Counted from the first letter of the stretch, positions 9,102-17,779 are shown. The stretch: DNA of 32,214 nt from an uncultured Hyphomicrobiales bacterium (GCA_903825465.1 CAIKAR010000021.1:1-32214), one strand, 5' to 3'. A program made the numbers and translations. Notes: generated by a model from the sequence alone, not told the origin.

Positions 9102-9293
9102 GACGGGTTGTTTCCGGTTGAACAGCGTCGCGCGGTTTAGCACAAAACAGCGCAAAAGCGAGAATAAACGCGGCGCTCGCCGCCAACCGCGGGCGGGCTG
9201 ATCCACTTGCGAAGTTCTCCGGGACAATGGCAAGTTGTTCCGACAGGTCGCGTTCACCGTAGTAGTATCGCAACGGGGAGGCTGGAGGGTTCA

Positions 9294-9791
9294 ATGACGG
9301 ATTTGCGCCATATCGCCGCGCGAATAGCTAAACTCTTGATCGAGCGGAAGGAAACCATCGCGATCGCGGAATCGTCCGCCGGCGGTCTGATTTCCGCGGC
9401 CTTGCTGGCGGTGCCGGGCGCCTCGGCCTATTTTCTCGGTGGCGGGGTGATCTACACAGCGGCCGCGCGAGAGGCCCTGCTCCACGTTCTACCCGAAGAA
9501 ATGGCGCAAATGCGCGCTTCCAGCGAAGCCTACGCGCTGTTGCTCGCCGATCGCGTCAGGCGCAATTTCGGCGCGTCCTGGGGCCTCGGAGAGACCGGCG
9601 CCGCCGGCCCTACCGGCAACCGCTATGGCGACGCCCCCGGCCATGTCTGCTTCGCCGCGAGCGGCTCCGAACGGATCGACCGCACGCTTGAGACCAAATC
9701 CTCCGATCGCGCCGCCAATGCCAATATGGACGCCTTTGCGACCGCCGCCCTCGAATTGCTGGAAGCGACCCTGTTGCGACAGGCGAGCTGA
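9294..9791 (+). CDS. CinA C-terminal domain protein (nicotinamide-nucleotide amidase type)
   Basis: 165-residue stand-alone CinA-C/PncC domain. The family deamidates nicotinamide mononucleotide to nicotinic acid mononucleotide in NAD recycling. Seen: IAIAESSAGGLISAALLAVPGAS (the conserved AES-GG active-site strand), FLGGGVIYT and GLGETGAAGPTGNRYGD matching the family G-AGP segment. The N-terminal MoCF-like half of full CinA is absent, as is usual for this subfamily. GGAGGG lies just before ATG 9294. It is followed after 5 bases by the J-domain gene, so they are probably co-transcribed. Activity on NMN is inferred from the family. Confidence 0.85.
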   Translation: MTDLRHIAARIAKLLIERKETIAIAESSAGGLISAALLAVPGASAYFLGGGVIYTAAAREALLHVLPEEMAQMRASSEAYALLLADRVRRNFGASWGLGETGAAGPTGNRYGDAPGHVCFAASGSERIDRTLETKSSDRAANANMDAFATAALELLEATLLRQAS

Positions 9792-9796
9792 CCGGG

Positions 9797-10486
9797 ATGC
9801 CGCATCTCATCATTGTAATCCTGGTCGTTGCCGCCGCTTTTTGGGGCTCGAACCTGCTGGCCGGCCTTGCTCCCGCCGCGAAAGAACGCGCCATGCGACG
9901 GGTAGGCGGCTATGTCGCGCTCGGCGCGGCCACCTTCCTGCTGCTGCGCGGGCAAACCGAGGTCGCCCTGGGTCTCGGCGGCTTCGGGCTGTATTTGCTG
10001 GGATTCAGCGGCACGCCGCATTGGTCTGGCTTGTTCAAACAGGCTGGCGCGCCCGCCGATTTGCGCTCGTCCATGGTCGCGATGGAGCCCGATTTCCGAT
10101 CGGGCGCGGCGGTGTCGGGCATGTTCGCCGGCAAAAACCTCGGCGATCTCTCGCGCGATCAATGCGAGGCCTTTTACAGGTCCGCGATTGTCGCCGATCC
10201 GCCTGGCGCGCGACTACTGGAACTCTATTTCGACCGCCGGTTTCCCGGATGGCGTGGCGCAAACAATCAAAACGCGGACGCCGGGGGCCGGGCTCGAAGT
10301 TCCGGCCAGATGACCGAGAACGAAGCCTATGAAATCCTTGGGCTTGCGAAGGGCGCCTCGCAGGACGACATTGCGCGCGTCCACCGCGCGCTTATGAAGA
10401 AACTCCATCCCGACCAGGGCGGAACCACCAGCCTCGCCGCGAAGGTGAACGAGGCCCGGGACATGCTGACGCGCCGACATGGTTGA
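9797..10486 (+). CDS. Membrane-anchored J-domain (DnaJ-like) protein
   Basis: 229 residues. Two hydrophobic stretches at the N-terminus (about residues 3-27 and 37-66) anchor the protein, then a ~90-residue cytoplasmic linker leads to a C-terminal J-domain (about 170-229): YEILGLAKGASQDDIARVHR, the diagnostic HPD in KKLHPDQGG, and a closing AKVNEARDML helix. The layout resembles Pam18/Tim14-type co-chaperones, which stimulate an Hsp70 ATPase at the membrane. Its DnaK partner and clients are not in the window. It follows the CinA-C gene by 5 bases. Confidence 0.85.
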   Translation: MPHLIIVILVVAAAFWGSNLLAGLAPAAKERAMRRVGGYVALGAATFLLLRGQTEVALGLGGFGLYLLGFSGTPHWSGLFKQAGAPADLRSSMVAMEPDFRSGAAVSGMFAGKNLGDLSRDQCEAFYRSAIVADPPGARLLELYFDRRFPGWRGANNQNADAGGRARSSGQMTENEAYEILGLAKGASQDDIARVHRALMKKLHPDQGGTTSLAAKVNEARDMLTRRHG

Positions 10487-10521
10487 TGCTCCACACGCTT
10501 TACGCTTACGCGGCGACAAAT

Positions 10522-12060
10522 TCAGTTCTTGGTGGTGAAGCAGGAGAAACCGGAGTGCTTCAGCGTCTTGCAGGCGCTCTCGGCCTGCGTTTCGCTCAAT
10601 CCGGCGAAGCGCGCGCGCCAAAGCGTCTCCGACCCTTTTTGCACTTTCTCGGTGAAAGGCGTCGCGGTCCCGAGCGCCGCGTGGGTCGACTTCGCCCGGC
10701 TCAGCAATTCATGGGCTTTGTCCTGGTCGTCCGCGGCGCCAATCTGAATCATCACACCAGAGCGCGCCGCGAGCGGGCGGACTGGTTCGGCCTTCGCCGC
10801 CTCATGGGCGGATTCCGCTTTCGCCACTTTAATTTCAACACGGGAAGACTTGTCATTGGCGGCCGAAGGGCCAGCGACCCACCGCATGCCGCCGGCGGCC
10901 GGACGGGCGGAACTGTCCGTCCCGCCGCGGCGCGGGTCGGGAATCGTCGCGGTGCGGTCGTCGCTGGAACCACGGGCGGCGCTGGCCACCACGGCGGGAC
11001 GGGGCTTCTCCATTGGTGGCGACACCAACGCCAATGGCATTGGCTTGGACGCTTCAGGCTTTGGCGCCTCGGGACGGGCTGTTTCCGGCTCTTCCTTGAT
11101 AGGCTCGGGCTTACGGGGCTCGAAATGGGGGGGGGCCGTTTTTTCGACGTCGGCGACGGCCGCGCTGGCAAGGCGGGACGTCGCGCCGCGCGTGATGTTC
11201 GCTTCGATCAGGTCCGCCATGATTTTGTCGCGTATGCCGGCGCTTCGGCCGCCCAGCACCACCGAAACGATGCGTCGGTCGCCGCGCTTGACCGACGTCA
11301 AAAGATTGAAGCCGGAGGCGGTGGTATATCCCGTCTTGATGCCGTCCATCCCTTCGACGCGGCCGAGGAGATGGTTGTGATTGCGGATCACGCGGCCGGC
11401 GTACGTGAATTCGTGCGTCGAAAAATACGCGTAATAACGGGGAAACCGCTCCTGAATTGAACGGCCAAGAATGGTGAGATCGCGCGCGGTCGTGATTTGG
11501 TCGTTGTCCGGCAGACCAGAGGCGTTGACGTAATGCGTTCCGGTCATACCCAGAGCCTGAGCTTTCGCGGTCATCATTTCGGCGAAATGGTCCTCGCTGC
11601 CGCCAATCGCTTCCGCGAGGACAACGGCCATGTCGTTGGCGGATTTGGTGACAATCGCTTTGATGGCGTTTTCGACGGTGATCGTGGCGCCGGGCCGCAA
11701 GCCGAGCTTGGTCGGCGCCATCGAGGCCGCGTGCGCCGATACGCTCATTTCGGTGTCGAGGCTCATTTTACCGCGCTCAAGCTGTTCGAACAGCATGTAA
11801 AGCGTCATCACCTTGGTGATCGAAGCGGGGTGTCGCGGCTCGTTTTCATTCACGGCGTGAAGAACGCGGCCTGTGTTGGCGTCGACGACCATCGCCGCGT
11901 AAGGCGGCGTGTAGGGCGCGTAGGCGTGGCGCGCGTGGCCGTGTCGATGATAGTGGCGCGCCTGGGCGGGACTAAGCGCAGCGAAAGCGAATGTGAAGGC
12001 AAGGACCGAGATCGCGCTGACAAGGTTTACCCGGTTGGAACATCTGTCACGCGTCATCAT
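10522..12060 (-). CDS. D-alanyl-D-alanine carboxypeptidase with C-terminal SPOR domain
   Basis: Penicillin-binding protein of the DacA/S11 family that trims the terminal D-Ala of peptidoglycan stem peptides in the periplasm. 512 residues: signal peptide (about 1-35, ending SPAQARHY), a His-rich mature N-terminus, catalytic domain with Ser80-x-x-Lys83 (SITK), Ser140-Ala-Asn142 (SAN) and Lys242-Thr-Gly (KTG), then a long Pro/Glu/Lys-rich linker (about 305-430), and a C-terminal SPOR domain (about 435-512) that in other proteins binds denuded septal glycan. There is no C-terminal amphipathic membrane anchor as in classical DacA. The linker contains a run of nine identical bases. The start could be either of two tandem ATGs (12060 or 12057). 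Confidence 0.93.
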   Translation of the reverse strand: MMTRDRCSNRVNLVSAISVLAFTFAFAALSPAQARHYHRHGHARHAYAPYTPPYAAMVVDANTGRVLHAVNENEPRHPASITKVMTLYMLFEQLERGKMSLDTEMSVSAHAASMAPTKLGLRPGATITVENAIKAIVTKSANDMAVVLAEAIGGSEDHFAEMMTAKAQALGMTGTHYVNASGLPDNDQITTARDLTILGRSIQERFPRYYAYFSTHEFTYAGRVIRNHNHLLGRVEGMDGIKTGYTTASGFNLLTSVKRGDRRIVSVVLGGRSAGIRDKIMADLIEANITRGATSRLASAAVADVEKTAPPHFEPRKPEPIKEEPETARPEAPKPEASKPMPLALVSPPMEKPRPAVVASAARGSSDDRTATIPDPRRGGTDSSARPAAGGMRWVAGPSAANDKSSRVEIKVAKAESAHEAAKAEPVRPLAARSGVMIQIGAADDQDKAHELLSRAKSTHAALGTATPFTEKVQKGSETLWRARFAGLSETQAESACKTLKHSGFSCFTTKN

Positions 12061-12147
12061 ACCCCATGCCCCGAAACTTCGAGCCGCGCGCCCTTTCGCA
12101 AGGGGTGTGGCTCCGTAAACACAGCTTCGGACAGTAGGAGATCGCGG

Positions 12148-12162
12148 TTACCGCCCGGTTAA
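12148..12162. promoter_or_regulatory. CtrA-like box upstream of the D,D-carboxypeptidase gene
   Basis: TTAC-N7-TTAA, one mismatch from the CtrA consensus TTAA-N7-TTAA, 88 bases upstream of the minus-strand ATG at 12060. It lies within a direct repeat CGGTTA-N5-CGGTTA with 11-base periodicity. A single near-match can arise by chance. Confidence 0.3.
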
Positions 12163-12190
12163 GGGCTCACCCGCTGTTTCACTAAAAATG

Positions 12191-12231
12191 GTGCGGTGCA
12201 AAAAAATCTTGACAAATTATTGTGCGGCGCA
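12191..12231 (+). promoter_or_regulatory. Paired operator-like repeat overlapping the phasin promoter
   Basis: GTGCGGTGCA (12191-12200) and GTGCGGCGCA (12222-12231) are direct repeats starting 31 bases apart, about three helical turns, flanking a TTGACA -35 element. The second copy also sits in the inverted repeat TGTGC-GGC-GCACA. Phasin genes are commonly repressed by PhaR, whose known sites are TGC/GCA-rich, so these are proposed PhaR operators (inference). Confidence 0.5.
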
Positions 12232-12237
12232 CATATG
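12209..12237 (+). promoter_or_regulatory. Putative sigma-70-type promoter of the phasin gene
   Basis: A consensus -35 TTGACA at 12209-12214 is followed at 17 bases by CATATG (12232-12237), a weak -10. It lies 80 bases before the phasin ATG in an AT-rich patch unlike the flanking sequence. Confidence 0.5.
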
Positions 12238-12316
12238 TGGCTGGCAGTTTGCGGGGCGGATCAAGCCCTGCGGGAAATGCCCTGGAATGTCCCAGACCCA
12301 GACAAGGAGCGCCGCT

Positions 12317-12658
12317 ATGTTCAAGAATATGGAAGACATGCAGAAGTTCAGCAAAGATCAGATGGAGGCCGCCACCGTCTCCGCGTCCGCCCTGTCCAAG
12401 GGTTTCCAGCAAATCGCGACGGAAACCGGCGACTTCTCCAAGAAGTCCTTTGAAGCCTCGACCGGCCTTTTCGAGAAGCTGGCGGGTGTGAAGACTCTCG
12501 ACAAAGTCATCGAAGTTCAGACCGATTTCGCCAAGTCCGCCTATGAAAGCTTCGTCGCGCAGGCCACCAAGATGGGCGAACTCTACACCGCCATCGCCAA
12601 GGAAGCCTTCAAGCCGATGGAAAGCGCCTTCGCCAAGGTTCAAGCGGTCGCGAAGTAA
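12317..12658 (+). CDS. Phasin (PHA granule-associated protein)
   Basis: Small structural protein that coats polyhydroxyalkanoate granules. 113 residues, start fixed by AAGGAG 7 bases before ATG 12317. The sequence is nearly all amphipathic helix: MFKNMEDMQKFSKDQMEAA, then TETGDFSKKSFEASTGLFEKLAGVKTLDKVIEVQTDFAKSAYESF in which the TL-KVIEVQTDFAKSAYE segment is characteristic of alphaproteobacterial phasins, and a terminal FAKVQAVAK. Monocistronic, with its own promoter, operator-like repeats and terminator. It implies the organism stores PHA, although no synthase or depolymerase gene is in the window. Upstream in-frame extension to 12188 lacks family features and overlaps the promoter. Confidence 0.93.
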   Translation: MFKNMEDMQKFSKDQMEAATVSASALSKGFQQIATETGDFSKKSFEASTGLFEKLAGVKTLDKVIEVQTDFAKSAYESFVAQATKMGELYTAIAKEAFKPMESAFAKVQAVAK

Positions 12659-12687
12659 GAAACCCCCTCCGTTCCTTTTATATTTGG

Positions 12688-12714
12688 AAAGCCCGGCTCC
12701 GCGCCGGGCTTTTT
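12688..12714 (+). terminator. Rho-independent terminator of the phasin gene
   Basis: AAAGCCCGGC-TCCGC-GCCGGGCTTTTT: a perfect GC-rich stem with a 5-base loop and a U-run, 29 bases after the phasin stop. Confidence 0.92.
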
Positions 12715-12868
12715 CGCGCGTTTGGGGCTCTTGACCGGTTTTCAAGCGCGTCCACGAAAGATATTTTTCGATGCCGCGGCCGCCTCGCCACTGGCGAAGC
12801 GCTGGAAGGGCGCCTAAACTATCAGGGCGGCGTGAGCGCGGCGCACGTGGACAGGCCGGAGCGGAATT

Positions 12869-13237
12869 GTGACGAGGCGGACGGGGATTTCATCGATTCA
12901 AGCTCCCCGAATGGCGGGCGAGCCGGGCAAGGGCGGCTTCGGAACCGGGGCCGACGTCATAACGCGGACCAAGACCGTCGCAAAAAAGCCCAGCATGTAC
13001 CGCGTATTGCTGCTGAACGACGATTACACGCCGATGGAATTCGTCGTCCTTGTGCTGCAGAAATATTTCAACAAGGGCATGGACGAGGCGCAGCGGATCA
13101 TGTTGCATGTGCATCAGAACGGCGTCGGCGAATGTGGCGTTTTCACATTCGAGGTCGCCGAGACCAAGGTCACCCAGGTGATGGACTACGCGCGGAAAAA
13201 GCAGCACCCGCTGCAATGCGTCATGGAACAGAAGTAG
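12869..13237 (+). CDS. clpS: ATP-dependent Clp protease adaptor ClpS
   Basis: Adaptor that binds N-degron substrates and delivers them to ClpAP. 122 residues: a variable N-terminal tail (about 1-40) that in other ClpS enters ClpA, then the folded core with [24 protein letters not shown], where [10 protein letters not shown] forms the N-end-rule pocket, and [24 protein letters not shown] ending near QHPLQC. The GTG at 12869 is chosen because GGAG lies 7 bases upstream; the next in-frame ATG (12911) has no ribosome binding site. Followed by clpA with a 75-base gap, the usual order. Confidence 0.95.
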   Translation: MTRRTGISSIQAPRMAGEPGKGGFGTGADVITRTKTVAKKPSMYRVLLLNDDYTPMEFVVLVLQKYFNKGMDEAQRIMLHVHQNGVGECGVFTFEVAETKVTQVMDYARKKQHPLQCVMEQK

Positions 13238-13312
13238 CAGGCCGGGCGGGAAATCCGCGCCTCGCGGCGCGGCTCTTGCTTAAATAGTTTCATTCAACGT
13301 GTTGGAGCCGAC

Positions 13313-15787
13313 ATGCCGTCCTTCTCCCGCAATCTGGAACAGACGCTTCATCGCGCCGTGGCGCTCGCCGGGCAGCGGCGACACGAATACGCGACGCTTG
13401 AGCATCTGCTGTTGAGCCTGTTGGAGGACGCCGACGCCGCGGCGGTCCTGCGCGCGTGCTCCGTCGATCTCGCCGCGCTGAAAAAAAGCCTCGTTTCCTA
13501 TATCGACGGCGAGCTTGAAAACCTCGTGACCGATGGACGCGAAGACCCCAAGCCCACAGCCGGTTTCCAACGCGTCATCCAGCGCGCGGTGATACACGTG
13601 CAATCCTCCGGCCGCGAAGAGGTCACCGGCGCCAACGTGCTCGTCGCGATCTTCGCCGAACGCGAAAGCCACGCCGCCTACTTCCTCCAAGAGCAGGACA
13701 TGACGCGCTATGACGCGGTCAATTATATTTCGCATGGCATCGCCAAGACGCCGGGACTGTCGGTGACGTCGAAGAGCCCGCGCGGGGCGAGCGAGGAGCA
13801 CGAGGCGCCCAACGCGCGCGAACAACGCGAGCCGCCCACCGACGGCAAGAAAAAGGAAAGCGCGCTGGACGCGTACTGCGTCAATCTCAACAAGAAGGCG
13901 CGCGATGGACGCATCGACCCGCTGATTGGCCGCGAGGCGGAAGTGCAGCGCACGATTCAGGTGCTTTGCCGCCGGCAGAAGAACAACCCGCTTTACGTGG
14001 GCGATCCTGGCGTCGGCAAGACGGCCATCGCCGAGGGCCTGGCGCGCATGATCATCAAGGGGGAAGTGCCCGAAGTGCTCGCCGGCGCGACGGTGTTCGC
14101 GCTCGACATGGGCACGCTGCTCGCGGGCACGCGCTACCGCGGCGATTTCGAGGAGCGCCTGAAACAGGTGATGAAGGAGATCGAGCAGCACAAGAACGCG
14201 ATTCTCTTCATCGACGAGATCCACACCGTGATCGGCGCCGGCGCGACATCCGGCGGCTCGATGGACGCGTCCAACTTGTTGAAGCCCGCTTTGGCGCAGG
14301 GAGCGCTGCGCTGCATTGGCTCCACCACCTACAAGGAATACCGCCAGTATTTCGAAAAAGACCGCGCGCTGGTGCGCCGCTTCCAGAAAATCGATGTCAA
14401 CGAACCCTCGGTGCCCGACGCCATCGAAATCATGAAGGGCCTGAAGCCTTACTTCGAGGAATTCCACAAAATCCGCTACACCAACGAAGCGGTGAAGGCC
14501 GCTGTGGAATTGTCGGCGCGCTACATTCACGACCGCAAGCTGCCCGACAAGGCGATCGACGTGATCGACGAGACCGGCGCTTCGCAAATGCTGGTGCCGG
14601 AAAACCGCCGCAAGAAGACCATCGGCATCAAGGAAATCGAGGCGACCATCGCGACGATGGCGCGCATACCGCCCAAGACCGTGTCGAAGGACGACGCCGA
14701 GGTGCTTGAGCACCTGGACGAGGCGCTGCGCCGCGTCGTCTATGGCCAGGACGACGCGATCAAGTCGCTGACCGCGGCGATCAAGCTCGCCCGCGCCGGC
14801 CTGCGCGACGGCGAAAAGCCCATCGGCTGCTATCTCTTCAGCGGCCCGACCGGAGTCGGCAAAACCGAAGTCGCCAAGCAGTTGTCGCTGGCCCTTGGCG
14901 TGCACCTGCAGCGCTTCGACATGTCGGAATACATGGAGCGCCACACCGTCAGCCGCCTGATCGGCGCGCCTCCCGGATATGTCGGCTTCGACCAGGGCGG
15001 CCTGTTGACCGACGCCATCGATCAGCATCCCCACTGCGTGCTGCTGCTTGACGAAATCGAGAAGGGCCACCCGGATATCTACAACATCCTGTTGCAGATC
15101 ATGGATCACGGAAAGCTCACCGACCACAACGGCAAGCAGATCGACTTCCGCAACGTCATCCTCATCATGACCACCAACGCCGGCGCGTCCGACATGGCGA
15201 AGGCGGCGTTCGGCTTCACGCGGCACAAGCGCGAGGGCGAGGACCTGGAGGCGATCAACCGTCTGTTCGCCCCCGAGTTCCGCAACCGCCTCGACGCCAT
15301 CGTGCCTTTCGGCCACCTGCCGCGCGAAGTCATCGCCAAGGTCGTCGACAAGTTCGTCATGCAGCTCGACGCGCAACTCGCCGACCGCAACGTGTCGATC
15401 GAGCTGAGCGACGAGGCGCGCGACTGGCTGATCGAGCATGGCTACGACGAGGCGATGGGGGCCAGGCCAATGGCGCGGGTCATCCAACAGCACATCAAAA
15501 CGCCATTGGCGGACGAAGTCCTGTTCGGCCGCCTCAAGGCCGGCGGCACGGTGCGCGTGGTCGTGGCCGAGGAAGACGGCGCCAAGAAGCTGGCGTTCCT
15601 CTTCCCCGAGGGCCCGGCCTTGCCCAAGCCCGACCGCGAAGTGGTGGAATCCACCCGCAAACGCGTCCGCGCCGAGCCGGAAGTCCGCCGCGCCAAGGCG
15701 CGCCGCGTCAACGAGACGAAGGGCGGCGAAGGGGGCGGTGGCGCGCCTGTCGGCGGGATCGTGCCAAAGGTGCCCCTGAAGGGTTGA
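13313..15787 (+). CDS. clpA: ATP-dependent Clp protease ATP-binding subunit ClpA
   Basis: AAA+ unfoldase that feeds proteins into ClpP. 824 residues: N domain with two Clp repeats (1-145), a charged linker (about 150-185, rich in Glu/Lys/Pro), D1 with Walker A GDPGVGKT (about 230-237) and Walker B ILFIDEIH, then D2 with Walker A GPTGVGKT (about 510-517) and Walker [13 protein letters not shown]. The GF in [10 protein letters not shown] fits the ClpP-docking loop. It is about 65 residues longer than E. coli ClpA because of the charged linker and a basic, glycine-rich C-terminal tail of about 45 residues. GGAG is 5 bases before ATG 13313. Confidence 0.97.
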   Translation: MPSFSRNLEQTLHRAVALAGQRRHEYATLEHLLLSLLEDADAAAVLRACSVDLAALKKSLVSYIDGELENLVTDGREDPKPTAGFQRVIQRAVIHVQSSGREEVTGANVLVAIFAERESHAAYFLQEQDMTRYDAVNYISHGIAKTPGLSVTSKSPRGASEEHEAPNAREQREPPTDGKKKESALDAYCVNLNKKARDGRIDPLIGREAEVQRTIQVLCRRQKNNPLYVGDPGVGKTAIAEGLARMIIKGEVPEVLAGATVFALDMGTLLAGTRYRGDFEERLKQVMKEIEQHKNAILFIDEIHTVIGAGATSGGSMDASNLLKPALAQGALRCIGSTTYKEYRQYFEKDRALVRRFQKIDVNEPSVPDAIEIMKGLKPYFEEFHKIRYTNEAVKAAVELSARYIHDRKLPDKAIDVIDETGASQMLVPENRRKKTIGIKEIEATIATMARIPPKTVSKDDAEVLEHLDEALRRVVYGQDDAIKSLTAAIKLARAGLRDGEKPIGCYLFSGPTGVGKTEVAKQLSLALGVHLQRFDMSEYMERHTVSRLIGAPPGYVGFDQGGLLTDAIDQHPHCVLLLDEIEKGHPDIYNILLQIMDHGKLTDHNGKQIDFRNVILIMTTNAGASDMAKAAFGFTRHKREGEDLEAINRLFAPEFRNRLDAIVPFGHLPREVIAKVVDKFVMQLDAQLADRNVSIELSDEARDWLIEHGYDEAMGARPMARVIQQHIKTPLADEVLFGRLKAGGTVRVVVAEEDGAKKLAFLFPEGPALPKPDREVVESTRKRVRAEPEVRRAKARRVNETKGGEGGGGAPVGGIVPKVPLKG

Positions 15788-15803
15788 GGCCCCGGGCGCG
15801 AAC

Positions 15804-16178
15804 GTGAAACACGCGACCATTCTTGTGTGCGTCACATGCCGCGACGCAACGGGGGTCGGCGCGCCGCCTCAACCTGGCGAATTGCTGTACGAGGCCACGC
15901 GCGCCGCTGCGACGGACTCCGGCGCGCGAGTTCTTCCGGTGGAATGCCTCGCCAATTGCAATCGCCGCGTCAGCGCCGCGATTTTGCGCGAAGATGGCTG
16001 GAGCTACGTGTTCGGCGATCTGGCTGTCGAAAACGCTCGGGATCTCCTGGCCGGCGCGAACCTTTACGCGGAATCGCCGGGGAACGACTTGCCGTGGATC
16101 GGACTGCCCGAATGTCTCAAGCGGGGCCTGATCTCGCGTCTGCCGCCGTCTGCGTCTTTCAGCGAACCCGCACCGTGA
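15804..16178 (+). CDS. DUF1636 protein, probable thioredoxin-like [2Fe-2S] protein
   Basis: 124 residues starting at GTG 15804, 16 bases after clpA. Cysteines are arranged C9-x2-C12 in VCVTCRD and C48-x3-C52 in ECLANCNRR, the spacing expected for a thioredoxin-like [2Fe-2S] ferredoxin. The flanking strands (ATILVCVTC; ARVLPVECLANCN) fit that fold, and the residues after CNR (RVSAAILREDGWSYVFGDL) are typical of DUF1636. The family is annotated as metal-binding and sometimes sits near cobalamin genes, but no such genes occur here. No strong ribosome binding site. Function unknown; an electron-transfer or metal-handling role is inferred. Confidence 0.75.
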   Translation: MKHATILVCVTCRDATGVGAPPQPGELLYEATRAAATDSGARVLPVECLANCNRRVSAAILREDGWSYVFGDLAVENARDLLAGANLYAESPGNDLPWIGLPECLKRGLISRLPPSASFSEPAP

Positions 16179-16182
16179 AAAC

Positions 16183-17130
16183 TCAACGCGGAACCTTGCG
16201 CGCGTGGCCCATCGCGACCGCGCGGTCGTAGATGGCGGAGGCGGCGGCGAGGTCTTCAACGGCCGCGCCGAGCGACTTGAACATGGTGAGCCCGCCGCGT
16301 TTCGCGGACCCCGCGTCGGCGACGACATCCTTCAACTCGCGAATATCCGACCACGACTTGTCGCCATTCTTGACAATTGCGAGGAATTCGCCGGCCTCCT
16401 GTTTCGCTTGCGCGATGTCGTCGGTGACGATCATGTCGGCCCGCGCGTAAGTCGCGGTTTCCATTTCCATGCGGGCCAGGCCATTGGCGCCCATGGCGTT
16501 GACATGGACATCCCCCATGATCCATGCGTCGCGCACCACGGGCGTCGAGGCGTTCGTCGCGGTGACGACAATGTCCGCGCCGGAGACGCAGGCCTCGCCG
16601 CTCGCCGCGGGACGAACATCGATGGAGAGCTCGTGGGCCATGACGCCGCAGAACTTCGCCAGCTTGCCCGCGTCGCGTGAATACACCCGCGCCTGCGAGA
16701 GCTTCCGCACCGCCGCGACCGCCCGCAATTGCGCGCGAGCCTGCCGTCCCGAGCCAATCATGCCGAGCGTGGACGCGCTCTTCGGCGCCATCAGGTCGGT
16801 CGCGACGCCGGTCGCCGCTCCCGTGCGTATTTGGCCCAGGGCGCCCGCCTCGATGACGGCCAGCAGGCCGAGCTTCGCGTCGAACAGCGCGACGTGGTAG
16901 ATCGTGCCCGCTCCCGTTCCGCAATAGGCCTTGTAGGCGAAGCGGCCATTGTCCTGCCCCGCCGACATCATGTTGAGCCTCGCGCCCCAGTATTCGGCGC
17001 GTTGGCGCGGCGAGTTTTTCGCGCGGCCCTCGGCCTGCAAGCGGAACATCGATTCAAGCGCGGCGATAGCGCCGCGCATGTCGAGCAGCGCGGTGACCTC
17101 GGCTTCGGTGATGTAAAGCGGTTCGGACAT
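16183..17130 (-). CDS. Ornithine cyclodeaminase / mu-crystallin family protein
   Basis: NAD(P)-dependent enzyme of the OCD/mu-crystallin superfamily, whose members include ornithine cyclodeaminase, alanine dehydrogenase and delta1-pyrroline-2-carboxylate reductase. 315 residues from ATG 17130, with AGGGGAA upstream. Seen: substrate-side Lys in GRFAYKAYCG, EAGALGQIRTGAATGVA, the Rossmann motif LGMIGSGRQARAQL, VVTATNASTPVV, and GANGLARMEME, matching the family GA-xxx-xxxE region. The substrate cannot be assigned. Convergent with DUF1636 (4-base gap) and divergent from the GlcG-like gene. Confidence 0.85.
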   Translation of the reverse strand: MSEPLYITEAEVTALLDMRGAIAALESMFRLQAEGRAKNSPRQRAEYWGARLNMMSAGQDNGRFAYKAYCGTGAGTIYHVALFDAKLGLLAVIEAGALGQIRTGAATGVATDLMAPKSASTLGMIGSGRQARAQLRAVAAVRKLSQARVYSRDAGKLAKFCGVMAHELSIDVRPAASGEACVSGADIVVTATNASTPVVRDAWIMGDVHVNAMGANGLARMEMETATYARADMIVTDDIAQAKQEAGEFLAIVKNGDKSWSDIRELKDVVADAGSAKRGGLTMFKSLGAAVEDLAAASAIYDRAVAMGHARKVPR

Positions 17131-17272
17131 GGCGGTTCCCCTGTTCAAGCTTCTCCGCGCGCCATTTCGCGGGCGAAGGCTTGATCGCCGCGTTTGGCTT
17201 TTTCGGCGAGGCGGAGATACCATCCGCGCGCGGAGCCTCGCTCGGAAACGCGGCCCGCGCAAGGAGGAACAC

Positions 17273-17773
17273 ATGATCCGTTCAATCACGCTCGCCGCGG
17301 CTTTTTGCCTTATCGTCGCGGGCGCCGCCCGCGCCGCCGATTCCTTGCCGACGGAAACCCACAAAGTATTGACCGCCGCTGTCGCGGTCGAGGCCGCGCA
17401 AGCGGCCATCGCGGCCTGCAAGGCGCAGGGCTACAATGTGACGGTCACAATTGTCGACCGCGCCGGCGAGATCAAGCTCGTGCTGATCGGCGATGGCACC
17501 AGCACGGTCGCCCGCGAAGTCACGCGCCGCAAGGCCTACACCGCGGCGAAATTGAAAATCTCGACGGGCGATTTCACCAAGCGCGTGGCGAACCCCGGCG
17601 CGTTCAATCCGGGCGTCTTCGATCCCATGCTGTCAACGGGCCTGGGCGGCTTGCCGATCAAGGCCGGCGACGACACCATTGGCGGCATCGCGGCGGCCGG
17701 CGCGCCCGGAGGCGACAAGGACGAGGCTTGCGCCGCGGCCGGACTCGCGAAAATCTCCGACAGGTTGAACTAG
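17273..17773 (+). CDS. Secreted GlcG/HbpS-family protein
   Basis: 166 residues with a clear Sec signal peptide (MIRSITLAAAFCLIVAGAA, cleavage near ARAAD). The mature part matches the GlcG/HbpS (DUF336) fold: TAAVAVEAAQAAIAACKAQGYNVTVTIVDRAGEIKLVLIGDG, then RRKAYTAAKLKIST and the closing GGLPIKAGDDTIGGIAAAGAPGG-D-ACAAAGL. Family members bind haem or small ligands; HbpS from Streptomyces is an extracellular haem sensor, but most relatives are uncharacterised. AAGGAGG precedes ATG 17273. Divergent from the OCD-family gene and convergent, with a 6-base gap, with the ABC transporter. Confidence 0.85.
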   Translation: MIRSITLAAAFCLIVAGAARAADSLPTETHKVLTAAVAVEAAQAAIAACKAQGYNVTVTIVDRAGEIKLVLIGDGTSTVAREVTRRKAYTAAKLKISTGDFTKRVANPGAFNPGVFDPMLSTGLGGLPIKAGDDTIGGIAAAGAPGGDKDEACAAAGLAKISDRLN

Positions 17774-17779
17774 CGGCGA

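Noticed and set aside
13280-15835. An 851-codon open frame on the minus strand
   Set aside because: Antisense to clpA. Composition (Arg, Ala, Val, His repeats) is a shadow of GC-biased codons; no motif or ribosome binding site.
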